From Variovorax sp. Root318D1 (GTDB lineage Bacteria; Pseudomonadota; Gammaproteobacteria; Burkholderiales; Burkholderiaceae_C): DNA of 64,000 nt. Below are positions 27,893-34,936 of the stretch, one piece after another. The position numbers and the translations under genes are program-made. Each line of letters begins with the position of its first letter. The first letter of the stretch is position 1. Under the pieces are notes generated by a model that ran no database searches, was not told the DNA's origin, and saw only the letters and a program-made list of their open reading frames with translations. The stretch is from positions 110,604-174,603 of the forward strand of contig NZ_LMCQ01000022.1 in the NCBI RefSeq assembly GCF_001424835.1, in the 5' to 3' direction.

Positions 27893-28869
27893 ACTTCGAA
27901 CACCAACAAGCGGCGCATTGCGAAAGCGGCGTCATCTCGAGCCTGATGCGCCACCATGGCGCGCCCATGACGGAGAGCATGGCGCTCGGCCTGTCGTCGG
28001 CGCTGTCGTTCGCCTACTTGCCGTTCATCAAGCTGTCGGGCCTGCCGCTCATCTCGTACCGCATGCCGCCCAAGGCCATCATCAAGGGCCTGCTGGCGCC
28101 CATGGCCGCGCGCTTTCGTTTCGAGACCTTCCGCAGCCCCGAGGCCGGTGCCCAGCGTCTCGACGCGCTGCTCGCCGGCGGGCAGATCGTGGGGCTGCAG
28201 ACTTCGGTTTATTGGCTGCCGTACTTTCCGCCCAACATGCGCTTCCACTTCAATGCGCACAACCTGCTGGTGTACGGCAAGGACGGCGACGACTACCTGA
28301 TCAGCGACCCCGTGTTCGAAGAGCCGGTGCGCTGCGCCAGCGCCGACCTGTCGCGAGCGCGCTTCGCCAAGGGCGTACTCGCGCCCAAGGGCCTCATGTA
28401 CTACCCCCAGTCAATCGAGCAAAAGACGGTCGATGCTGCGTCGGTGACGAAGGCGATTCGCAAGACGGTGCGAAACATGCTCGCGCCTATTCCCATCGTC
28501 GGCGTGCGCGGCATGCGCACGCTGGCCAAGCGCATGCAGAAGCTGTCGCCGGCCGACCCACGCAGCGTCGATTTCATCGGCCACGTGGTGCGCATGCAGG
28601 AGGAAATCGGTACCGGCGGGGCGGGCTTCCGTTTCATCTACGCGGGTTTCCTCCAAGAAGCGGCGCAGTTGCTCGACAAGCCGCAGCTGTTGCAGATGTC
28701 CGACCGGCTGACCGCCATCGGCGACGGCTGGCGCGCGTTTGCACTCAAGGCAGCGCGCATGGTGAAGGGGCGCGAGCCGGTCGATCCGGCGGCGCTGGCC
28801 GAGCGTCTGCGTGAACAGGCGCAGCAGGAGGAAATGTTCTTTCGTGACCTGAAGGCTGCTGTTGCCTGA
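27889..28869 (+). CDS. BtrH-like acyltransferase (BtrH_N domain)
   Basis: This 326-residue protein has a BtrH-type N-terminal domain with a cysteine-peptidase-like fold. Cys11 lies in HCESGVISSLMRHHG, and a His/Asp pair occurs in NAHNLLVYGKDGDDYLISDP near residues 124-143. In butirosin synthesis BtrH moves an acyl group from a carrier protein to a sugar. By analogy this enzyme may release or transfer the product from the carrier protein encoded at 31283. The C-terminal half is helical (DUF4872-like). The start is GTG 27889, overlapping the previous stop. It is followed by a 254 bp inverted-repeat element. Confidence 0.78.
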   Translation: MNFEHQQAAHCESGVISSLMRHHGAPMTESMALGLSSALSFAYLPFIKLSGLPLISYRMPPKAIIKGLLAPMAARFRFETFRSPEAGAQRLDALLAGGQIVGLQTSVYWLPYFPPNMRFHFNAHNLLVYGKDGDDYLISDPVFEEPVRCASADLSRARFAKGVLAPKGLMYYPQSIEQKTVDAASVTKAIRKTVRNMLAPIPIVGVRGMRTLAKRMQKLSPADPRSVDFIGHVVRMQEEIGTGGAGFRFIYAGFLQEAAQLLDKPQLLQMSDRLTAIGDGWRAFALKAARMVKGREPVDPAALAERLREQAQQEEMFFRDLKAAVA

Positions 28870-28930
28870 GATGACGCCTTTTTCTGTTCGTCACGCAGTC
28901 TTTGACGGGCGCTGTTCGGGGCGCTCCTGT

Positions 28931-29184
28931 TCAGGGCGCATGCACAGGGCATCGGGTACTCCCCTCCGCGAATGTCCCCCGCCTTCGGCTCCTCCTTTAT
29001 TTCGCTGCGGGGAGCACCCGATGCCCTGTGCACACCAAGCGCTGCGCTTGTTCCGCTCGATCAACCACCGCCCCGAGCAACGATCCCGTCGATGGGGTGC
29101 CTTGCGCAGCGAAATAAAGGAGGAGGCCGCAGGCCGGGGGACATTCGCGGAGAAAGGTACCCCGTCGGCGGGAGCGCACCCTGA
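28931..29184. repeat. Long inverted-repeat element, copy 2
   Basis: This fills most of the 345 bp gap between the BtrH-like and ABC ATPase genes. It has the same structure as the element at 16061-16323: arms of about 67-70 bp (28954-29020 and 29094-29163) and outer ends TCAGGGCGC and CCCTGA. The pairing continues further out as CTGTTCAGGG (28927-28936) and CCCTGAACAG. The loop again carries TCGATCAACCACCG. The two copies are clearly related but not identical, with a 10-base difference in the left arm. No coding potential. Here it splits an otherwise gap-free operon. Confidence 0.85.
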
Positions 29185-29214
29185 ACAGCAGCGCCCTGAA
29201 CGAGCGATACGCCG

Positions 29215-30123
29215 ATGCTCGAACTGAAGAATCTCAGCTACCGCTATTCGCATGCCGAGCGGCCGGCGCTCGAAGAGGTTTCGCTCGCGGTACCCAGGGG
29301 CTGCGTGATGGGTCTGCTAGGCCCCAACGGCGCGGGCAAGACCACGCTGATCTCCCACCTCTCGGGCGCGCTGGCCGTGCAATCGGGCGAAATCCTCATC
29401 GACGGCCAACCGCTCCAGCACGTGCGCGCCAAAGCGCCCACACGCATTGCGGTCGCGCCGCAGGACCAGGCCTTCTATCCGATGCTCACGGTCGCCGAAA
29501 ACCTTGCGTGCTTCGCTGCCGCGGGGGGACTTGCCGGTGCACGCAAGAAGGCGCGCATTGACGCCTGCACACGCTTTTCGCAGCTCGAACAGTTCGCGGG
29601 CGTGCGCGCCGAGCGCCTCTCGGGCGGGCTGAAACGCCGGCTCAATCTCGCCATTGCCCTTTTGCCCGAACCCGAGCTGATGCTGTTCGACGAGCCTACG
29701 GTGGGCGTCGATCCGCAATCGCGCGCCTTCATTCTGGACGCCATCAAGAGCCTGGCAGAGCAGGGCGCGGCGGTGATCTACGCCTCGCATTACATGGAAG
29801 AGATCGAGGCCATCGCCGATCGCGTCGCCATCCTCGACCATGGCCGCGTGCTGCGCGAAGGCTCGCTCGACGAGCTGCTGTCGAAGAGCGCCATGCTGCT
29901 CACGCTGGCGGCCGACGGGCTGGACGAACAGAAGCTCTCGCGCTTCGGCACAGTTGAGCCGGGCGGGGTGCATTGGCGCGTTCACCTCCACGAAGGCACT
30001 GGCCCCGGCCCGGTATTGCAAACCCTGGAAGCCGAAGGCATAGCAGTGCGACACGCCGAGTTTGGCCGCCACGACCTCGAGCAGCTGTTCATGGCGCTCA
30101 CACATCGCTCCTTGCGCGACTGA
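29215..30123 (+). CDS. ABC exporter ATPase subunit
   Basis: This 302-residue ABC-2 type ATPase has Walker A GPNGAGKTT (41-49), signature LSGGLKRRL, Walker B LMLFDEPTVG and switch histidine YASHYMEEIEAI, all intact. It pairs with the ABC-2 permease that begins 5 bp after its stop. The cluster context suggests export of the resorcinol-type product or its precursor to the envelope. The drug/lipid exporter class fits, but the substrate is inferred. Confidence 0.92.
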   Translation: MLELKNLSYRYSHAERPALEEVSLAVPRGCVMGLLGPNGAGKTTLISHLSGALAVQSGEILIDGQPLQHVRAKAPTRIAVAPQDQAFYPMLTVAENLACFAAAGGLAGARKKARIDACTRFSQLEQFAGVRAERLSGGLKRRLNLAIALLPEPELMLFDEPTVGVDPQSRAFILDAIKSLAEQGAAVIYASHYMEEIEAIADRVAILDHGRVLREGSLDELLSKSAMLLTLAADGLDEQKLSRFGTVEPGGVHWRVHLHEGTGPGPVLQTLEAEGIAVRHAEFGRHDLEQLFMALTHRSLRD

Positions 30124-30128
30124 ACGTC

Positions 30129-31286
30129 ATGCTGCCTGCGCTCATCAAGAAAGAACTGCTCGCACTCGCACGCGACATGCACGGGCTCGCGGCGCTGTTC
30201 CTCATGCCGATGATCTTCATCGTGCTGATGTCGCTCACGCTGAAGGACATCTATCGGCCGCCGCTGGCAGAGCTGAGCTATGCCGTCGACATGCGCGATA
30301 CCGAGACCCCGGCGCAATGGCTGCGGCAGATCTGGCAGCGCGGCCACGGGGCACCCCAAGCGCTCGATGCCGACTGGCAGGCACAGTTGCGTAGCGGCGC
30401 GCTCAAGTACGTGATCGTGCTGGAGCCCGGCTTGTCGGCGGAACTCGAATCGGCCGCGCTTTCGACCAAGGCCCATATCCGGCTGCTGGCGGAGCCAGGC
30501 ATCGATGCCAATCTGTTCAACGCCTTGCGCGCCGAGCTGGTCGGTGCTTCCGGCGAACTGAAGGCGCGCCTCGCGTTGGCGGTGCCCGGCACGTCCGGCC
30601 CGCCGCCCGGTGCCTCTATCCAGGCGCTGGTGAATGCCGAGCGTTATTCCACGGCCGGGCCGCGGCCCACCTCGGTGCAGCAGAACGTACCGGCATGGCT
30701 GGTGTTCGGCATGTTCTTCGTCGTGGCCTCGCTCTCCAGCCTGTTCGTGCAGGAGCGCAGTTCGGGCGCGCTGGGCCGGCTGCGCAGCCTGGGCGTCTCG
30801 CGCTTCATGCTGCTGATGTCCAAGGCGCTACCCTACCTCGGTGTCAACGCGCTGCAGGCCGTGCTGATGCTGGCCGCCGGCATCTGGCTGATGCCGCTCA
30901 TCGGCGGTGACGCGCTCTCGCTCGCGGGCATCCATTGGGGCGCGCTGGTGCTGGCGCTGGGCGCGGTGAGCCTGGCCGCGGTCAGCCTGTCGCTGGCCCT
31001 CGCTTGCCTGGTGCGCAGCCATGCGCAGGCCGCAACCGTGGGGCCGATGGTCAACGTGCTGATGGCGGCGGCGGGCGGCATCATGGTGCCGAAGTTCGTC
31101 ATGCCGGGCTTCATGCAGCGGCTGGTAGAAGTTTCTCCAATGAACTGGGGGTTGGAAGCGTTGCTCACCGTGCTGTTGCGCGGCGGCGGCGTGGCCGACA
31201 CCTTGCCGCAAGTCGGCCGGCTCGTGGTGTTCGCGGCCGCCATGTTCCTGTTTGCCGTCTTTCTGTTTCGCAGGCCCGCATCGTGA
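30129..31286 (+). CDS. ABC-2 type exporter permease
   Basis: This 385-residue permease has one N-terminal membrane helix (about 18-38, LAALFLMPMIFIVLMSLTL), a large extracytoplasmic region (about 40-190) and a C-terminal block of five helices starting at VPAWLVFGMFFVVASLSSLF. This is the ABC-2/YhgE-like plan. It follows the ATPase gene by 5 bp, and its TGA overlaps the GTG of the carrier-protein gene (GTGA, 31283-31286), so transport and biosynthesis are coupled at translation. Confidence 0.9.
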   Translation: MLPALIKKELLALARDMHGLAALFLMPMIFIVLMSLTLKDIYRPPLAELSYAVDMRDTETPAQWLRQIWQRGHGAPQALDADWQAQLRSGALKYVIVLEPGLSAELESAALSTKAHIRLLAEPGIDANLFNALRAELVGASGELKARLALAVPGTSGPPPGASIQALVNAERYSTAGPRPTSVQQNVPAWLVFGMFFVVASLSSLFVQERSSGALGRLRSLGVSRFMLLMSKALPYLGVNALQAVLMLAAGIWLMPLIGGDALSLAGIHWGALVLALGAVSLAAVSLSLALACLVRSHAQAATVGPMVNVLMAAAGGIMVPKFVMPGFMQRLVEVSPMNWGLEALLTVLLRGGGVADTLPQVGRLVVFAAAMFLFAVFLFRRPAS

Positions 31287-31558
31287 CCGACTCCGTATCC
31301 GCTGAATTCATTGCCAGCCTGAAGACCATGGTGCTCGAGGCCGTCGAAAAAGACGCGCCGCCAGGTGGCCTTGGCGATGACGAGCCTCTCTTTGGCCCCG
31401 AGGCCCGGCTCGACCTCGATTCGCTCGACGCGCTGCAGGTCTCGATGACGATCCAGCAGCGCTTTGGCCTGCGCATGCCCGACAGCAAGGAAACACGCCG
31501 CGCGCTCACGTCGATTGCGCACTTGGCCGACCACCTGGTGCAAGCGGGCAAGGCATGA
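31283..31558 (+). CDS. Acyl carrier protein
   Basis: This 91-residue acidic protein has the phosphopantetheine attachment motif LDLDSLDALQV, placing the modified serine at S47. The helices before and after (SAEFIASLKTMVLEAV and SIAHLADHLVQ) match the carrier fold. The GTG start overlaps the permease stop, and the ATGA at its end overlaps the ketosynthase start. It would carry the growing acyl chain for the cluster enzymes. Confidence 0.92.
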   Translation: MTDSVSAEFIASLKTMVLEAVEKDAPPGGLGDDEPLFGPEARLDLDSLDALQVSMTIQQRFGLRMPDSKETRRALTSIAHLADHLVQAGKA

Positions 31559-32628
31559 GCGCCGCGTATGTTGCCGGCATGGGCCTCGCCTGTGCGCTGG
31601 GCGACGATCTCGCGTCCTCCGTGGCAGCTCTTGCACGTGGCGGTGTGCAGCCCACGCCGGTTGCCGTCTCCGAATGCGTGCGCTGGCCCATGTTCATGCT
31701 GCCCCCGCAGGATCGCAGCTGGGCCGAGCGCCTGGCGCGCACCGTGCGCAGCGTCGCGGCAGACGCCGGCGAGGGCGCAGGCGGACGTTCCGGCCCGCTC
31801 TTCGTGGCATCATCTTCGCTGGACATTGGCAACATGGAGCACGAGGTGCAAGACCTCCGCCTGGGCGGCGACCTGCAGGACTTTGCCGATCTCGTGGCCC
31901 GCGCGCTCGACTGGCAGGGGCCGGTGTTCACGATCTCCACCGCCTGCACCTCGGCCCTCAATGCGGTGCTGGCGGCCTGCGACCTCATTCGAAGCGGAGA
32001 AGCCGACGAGGCGCTGGTCATCGGGGCCGAACTTGGCAACCGCTTCACCGTGGCCGGCTTTGGCGCCATGCAGTTGCTCTCGCCCGATGGTGCACGTCCC
32101 TTCGGCGCTGGCCGCAACGGACTGGTGCTCGGCGAAGCCGTGGCTGCATTGCGCCTCAACTCGCGCGCGACGCGTTGGCGCATTGCGGGTGGATCCAACG
32201 TGGTCGACGGGCGCAATCCCTCGGGCACCGAAGCCAGCGCGGTAATCGCCATGTGCCATGAGGCCCTGGTGCAGAGCGGCCTGAACCCGCGTGACATCGG
32301 CCTGATCAAGGTGCAGGCCGCAGGCAGTCCGGTCAACGATGCGATTGAGGCGCAGGCGCTGAAGCAGGTCTTCGATTCGCTGCCGCCGCTGGTGTCGTTC
32401 AAGTCGCTGCTGGGCCATACGCTGGGTGCGTCGGGCGCGGCCGAGTTGGCTTTGCTGGTTGCCTGCATCGAGGCCGGAGCTTGGCCTTCGACCGGCTATG
32501 CGCTCGACGGCGAGCTCGGCATCGCATTGAGCACGCAGGCGCCCGCCGGGCTGCGCAACATCCTGCTCAACGTGGTCGGCTTCGGCGGCGGTCACGCCTC
32601 GCTGGTGTTGGAAGATTGCAGCGCATGA
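31555..32628 (+). CDS. KAS II-like ketosynthase with His-to-Gln active-site change
   Basis: This 357-residue ketosynthase of the FabB/FabF type has nucleophile C131 (ISTACTSALNA), second histidine H288 and lysine K283 (FKSLLGHTLGASGA). The first histidine of the usual HGTGT motif is missing: IKVQAAGSPVNDAIEAQAL puts Gln254 at that place, with the codon read as CAG. The N-terminal half is also shorter than in FabF. Loss of one histidine should weaken decarboxylation of malonyl-ACP, so it may act as an acyl transferase, a partner of DarB, or use another condensation mode. It is coupled by ATGA overlaps on both sides. Confidence 0.88.
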   Translation: MSAAYVAGMGLACALGDDLASSVAALARGGVQPTPVAVSECVRWPMFMLPPQDRSWAERLARTVRSVAADAGEGAGGRSGPLFVASSSLDIGNMEHEVQDLRLGGDLQDFADLVARALDWQGPVFTISTACTSALNAVLAACDLIRSGEADEALVIGAELGNRFTVAGFGAMQLLSPDGARPFGAGRNGLVLGEAVAALRLNSRATRWRIAGGSNVVDGRNPSGTEASAVIAMCHEALVQSGLNPRDIGLIKVQAAGSPVNDAIEAQALKQVFDSLPPLVSFKSLLGHTLGASGAAELALLVACIEAGAWPSTGYALDGELGIALSTQAPAGLRNILLNVVGFGGGHASLVLEDCSA

Positions 32629-33128
32629 ACGCAGGCTTTGCCATCGGATGGCGCACCGTTGCGCATTTCAGCGCCGATCCGCTGCCCGAGGATTGGCGCG
32701 ACAGGCTGGCGCACCGGCTCGGTCGCCGGCCGCGGCGCGTCGGCCTTTGGACCGAACTCGCCATGTACGGCGCGCGCTGCTGCCTCGATGCGGCGGGCGA
32801 GGGTGCCCTGCCCACGGGCGCCCGGCTGCGCGTGTCGAGCATGCGCGGTGCCTGGGGCGCGACGCATGCAGGCCTGGCGCAGCTCGACGCGGGCGCGCTG
32901 ATGCCATTCACCTTCATGCAGGGCCAGCCCGCATTGATGCTGGCGGAGGTTGGCCGCTGCCTCGAATGGCAGGGCGACGCCAGCTTTGCGCTGTGCCGCG
33001 ATCCGGGGCAGTTGGTGCGGCTTTCGCGCCTGGGCGTTGGCGGCGCCGGCCTGCTGTTCGGCGTGGTGGAGGAGGAGCGCAATGGCGAGAAGCCGCGCTC
33101 CGAATGGTGGCGGCTGGTCCCGGCTTGA
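32625..33128 (+). CDS. Degenerate ketosynthase-like protein
   Basis: This 167-residue protein resembles the N-terminal part of ketosynthases of the ketoacyl-synt_2 type. The segment RVSSMRGAWGATHAGLAQLD followed by MPFTFMQGQPALMLAEVGRC imitates the spacing before the catalytic cysteine, but no TAC-type nucleophile follows. Similar partial proteins act as chain-length-type partners in aryl polyene clusters. The ATGA overlap with the ketosynthase makes it the last gene of the operon. The similarity is weak and judged by eye. Confidence 0.65.
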   Translation: MNAGFAIGWRTVAHFSADPLPEDWRDRLAHRLGRRPRRVGLWTELAMYGARCCLDAAGEGALPTGARLRVSSMRGAWGATHAGLAQLDAGALMPFTFMQGQPALMLAEVGRCLEWQGDASFALCRDPGQLVRLSRLGVGGAGLLFGVVEEERNGEKPRSEWWRLVPA

Positions 33129-33159
33129 AGGATCGCACTGCCGCCGGCCGTGGGCGCGG

Positions 33160-33786
33160 TCAGGCCATCGCTGCGATCGACCGGGCCAGGTTGGCGCGAG
33201 CGCGCGCCTCCAGCAGCCCATGCATCCGGGGCGTGGTGTAGATCGCCTCCCGCGCCAGAAAGCGCTGCAGGATGGCGCGGCGGCGCGGCAAGCGCACCTC
33301 GTCGGGCACGAAGGCGTATTCGGCATGCACCTGCCGTTCATATTCGTCGAAGCGCTCCCGCTCCGCACCGAGGATCGACAGGTCGATGTCGATCAGCAAT
33401 TCGGCATCGCGGCCTTCAGGAACGGCATCGTGCCGCGTGGCCATCACGAGAGCGTGCACGCGCTCGGCCGCCTCGGGTTGGACGCCGGCCGCGAGCATCG
33501 CGCTGCGCGCCCATTCGGCACTGCGTATCTCGTTGTCGTGCGCATGCACGTCGTAGATCGCATCGTGAAACCAGAGCGCGAGCGCCACCTCGCCAGGGCG
33601 CTCGGCCAGCGCTTGCTCGCGCTCGAACCACGTCAGGCATTCGCCCAGGTGCTGCAGCGTGTGATAGTGGCGCCGCGGCTCGCTGTATCGGCGCTGGAGC
33701 TCGACGCAAAGGGCGTTGTCGGCGGGCGCCACACCCAGCGCGCGCCATGCGGCGTTCCAGTTGGCCAGCAGTGCCTCGGGCGCCAT
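33160..33786 (-). CDS. HD-domain metal-dependent phosphohydrolase-like protein
   Basis: This 208-residue protein has an HD-type metal site: Y41-H42-T43 in RRHYHTLQHL, WFHDAIYD at about 71-78, and ATRHDAVPEGRDAELLIDIDLSIL carrying the later Asp residues. Close relatives are annotated as predicted metal-dependent HD superfamily phosphohydrolases of about 200 residues. The substrate is unknown. Cytoplasmic. It lies 4 bp after the lytic transglycosylase gene on the same strand and converges with the biosynthetic cluster. Confidence 0.85.
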   Translation of the reverse strand: MAPEALLANWNAAWRALGVAPADNALCVELQRRYSEPRRHYHTLQHLGECLTWFEREQALAERPGEVALALWFHDAIYDVHAHDNEIRSAEWARSAMLAAGVQPEAAERVHALVMATRHDAVPEGRDAELLIDIDLSILGAERERFDEYERQVHAEYAFVPDEVRLPRRRAILQRFLAREAIYTTPRMHGLLEARARANLARSIAAMA

Positions 33787-33790
33787 TGGT

Positions 33791-34882
33791 CTATTGCTCC
33801 ATGGCGGCCTTGACCTCCTGGCCCAGGTCGAGCACCGACATCGCGTAGTAGCTGCTCCAGTTGTAGCGCGTGATCACGTAGAAGTTGCGCGTGCCCGCCA
33901 CATAAGTCGGCGGCGCGTCGGCGCCGTTCTGCAGTTCGATGAGCGCGAGCAAGCCTTTGTGCCGGAGGCCCTCGCCTTCGGGCACCGCGCCAGCCGCCAC
34001 GAAGCTGTCGGCACTGAAGCTCGGCAGGATGTCGGGAGCGAGAAGCACCGCCTTCTTGAGTCGGGCCTCCTCGAAATGCACGGGATAGATGGAGGGCATG
34101 CCGGGTGTCCAGCCAAAGGCCTTGAAGTAATTGGCGACCGAGCCGATCACGTCGGCGGGGTTGTCGACCAGGTCGATGCGGCTGTCGCCGTCGAAATCGA
34201 CCGCGTACTTGGCGATGCTGCTCGGCATGAACTGCGGCATGCCCATGGCGCCTGCGTAGCTGCCTACGGGCCGCAGGGGGTCGTCGGAGGTGCGGCTCTT
34301 GGTGCTGAGAAAACTTTCAAGCTCGCCGCGGAAGAAAGCTTCGCGCTCGGCCGCCCGCGGGTGGGCCTGCGGAAAGTCGAATGCCAGCGTGGCCAGCGCA
34401 TCGATCACCCGAAAGTTGCCCATGTTGCGGCCGTAGATGGTCTCGACCCCCACGATGCCCACGATGATTTCCGGCGGCACGCCGTACACCTCTTCAGCCC
34501 GCGCGAGCGTCTCGGCATTGGCGCGCCAGAAGCGCACGCCGGCAGCGATGCGCGTCGCGTCGATGAAGCGGCTGCGGTAGGCCTGCCAGTTCTTTACGGT
34601 GCCGACAGGGCCGGGCAGCATCAGGCGCGGCACGTTCGGCAGGAAGCGGGCGCTGCCGATCGTCGCACGCACCCATTCGCGATCCAGGCCGCGTCGTTCG
34701 GCCACGTCGTCGGCAAAGCGCATGGCGTCCTCGCGCGTGGCGTAGGGCGTGCTGCCAGCCACGGTTTTTACCGTGCGGCCGTTGGCGGCTTTCTGGGCTT
34801 GTGCACCCAGGGACCATGCGCAGCAAGCGGCGAGCAGGACGAAGGCGGCGGCGCGCGGCGGCGCAGGTAGAAAAAATCGCAT
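33791..34882 (-). CDS. mltB: MltB-type lytic murein transglycosylase
   Basis: This 363-residue SLT-like enzyme of family 3 (MltB) cleaves peptidoglycan glycan strands to 1,6-anhydro products. The catalytic Glu is E147 in GIVGVETIYGRNMG. The downstream GSYAGAMGMPQFMPSSIAKYA and DFDGDSRIDLVDNPADVIGSVANYF segments are diagnostic. The N terminus MRFFLPAPPRAAAFVLLAACCAW is a signal peptide with an LAAC lipobox-like site, so a lipoprotein form is possible; AQA is an alternative signal peptidase I site. The ATG at 34882 was chosen to place that signal at the N terminus. Confidence 0.93.
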   Translation of the reverse strand: MRFFLPAPPRAAAFVLLAACCAWSLGAQAQKAANGRTVKTVAGSTPYATREDAMRFADDVAERRGLDREWVRATIGSARFLPNVPRLMLPGPVGTVKNWQAYRSRFIDATRIAAGVRFWRANAETLARAEEVYGVPPEIIVGIVGVETIYGRNMGNFRVIDALATLAFDFPQAHPRAAEREAFFRGELESFLSTKSRTSDDPLRPVGSYAGAMGMPQFMPSSIAKYAVDFDGDSRIDLVDNPADVIGSVANYFKAFGWTPGMPSIYPVHFEEARLKKAVLLAPDILPSFSADSFVAAGAVPEGEGLRHKGLLALIELQNGADAPPTYVAGTRNFYVITRYNWSSYYAMSVLDLGQEVKAAMEQ

Positions 34883-34936
34883 GGGCGCGATTGTGCCGTC
34901 CGCCCGTGAGGCGCCGGCCCCGGGACACATGCAGTT

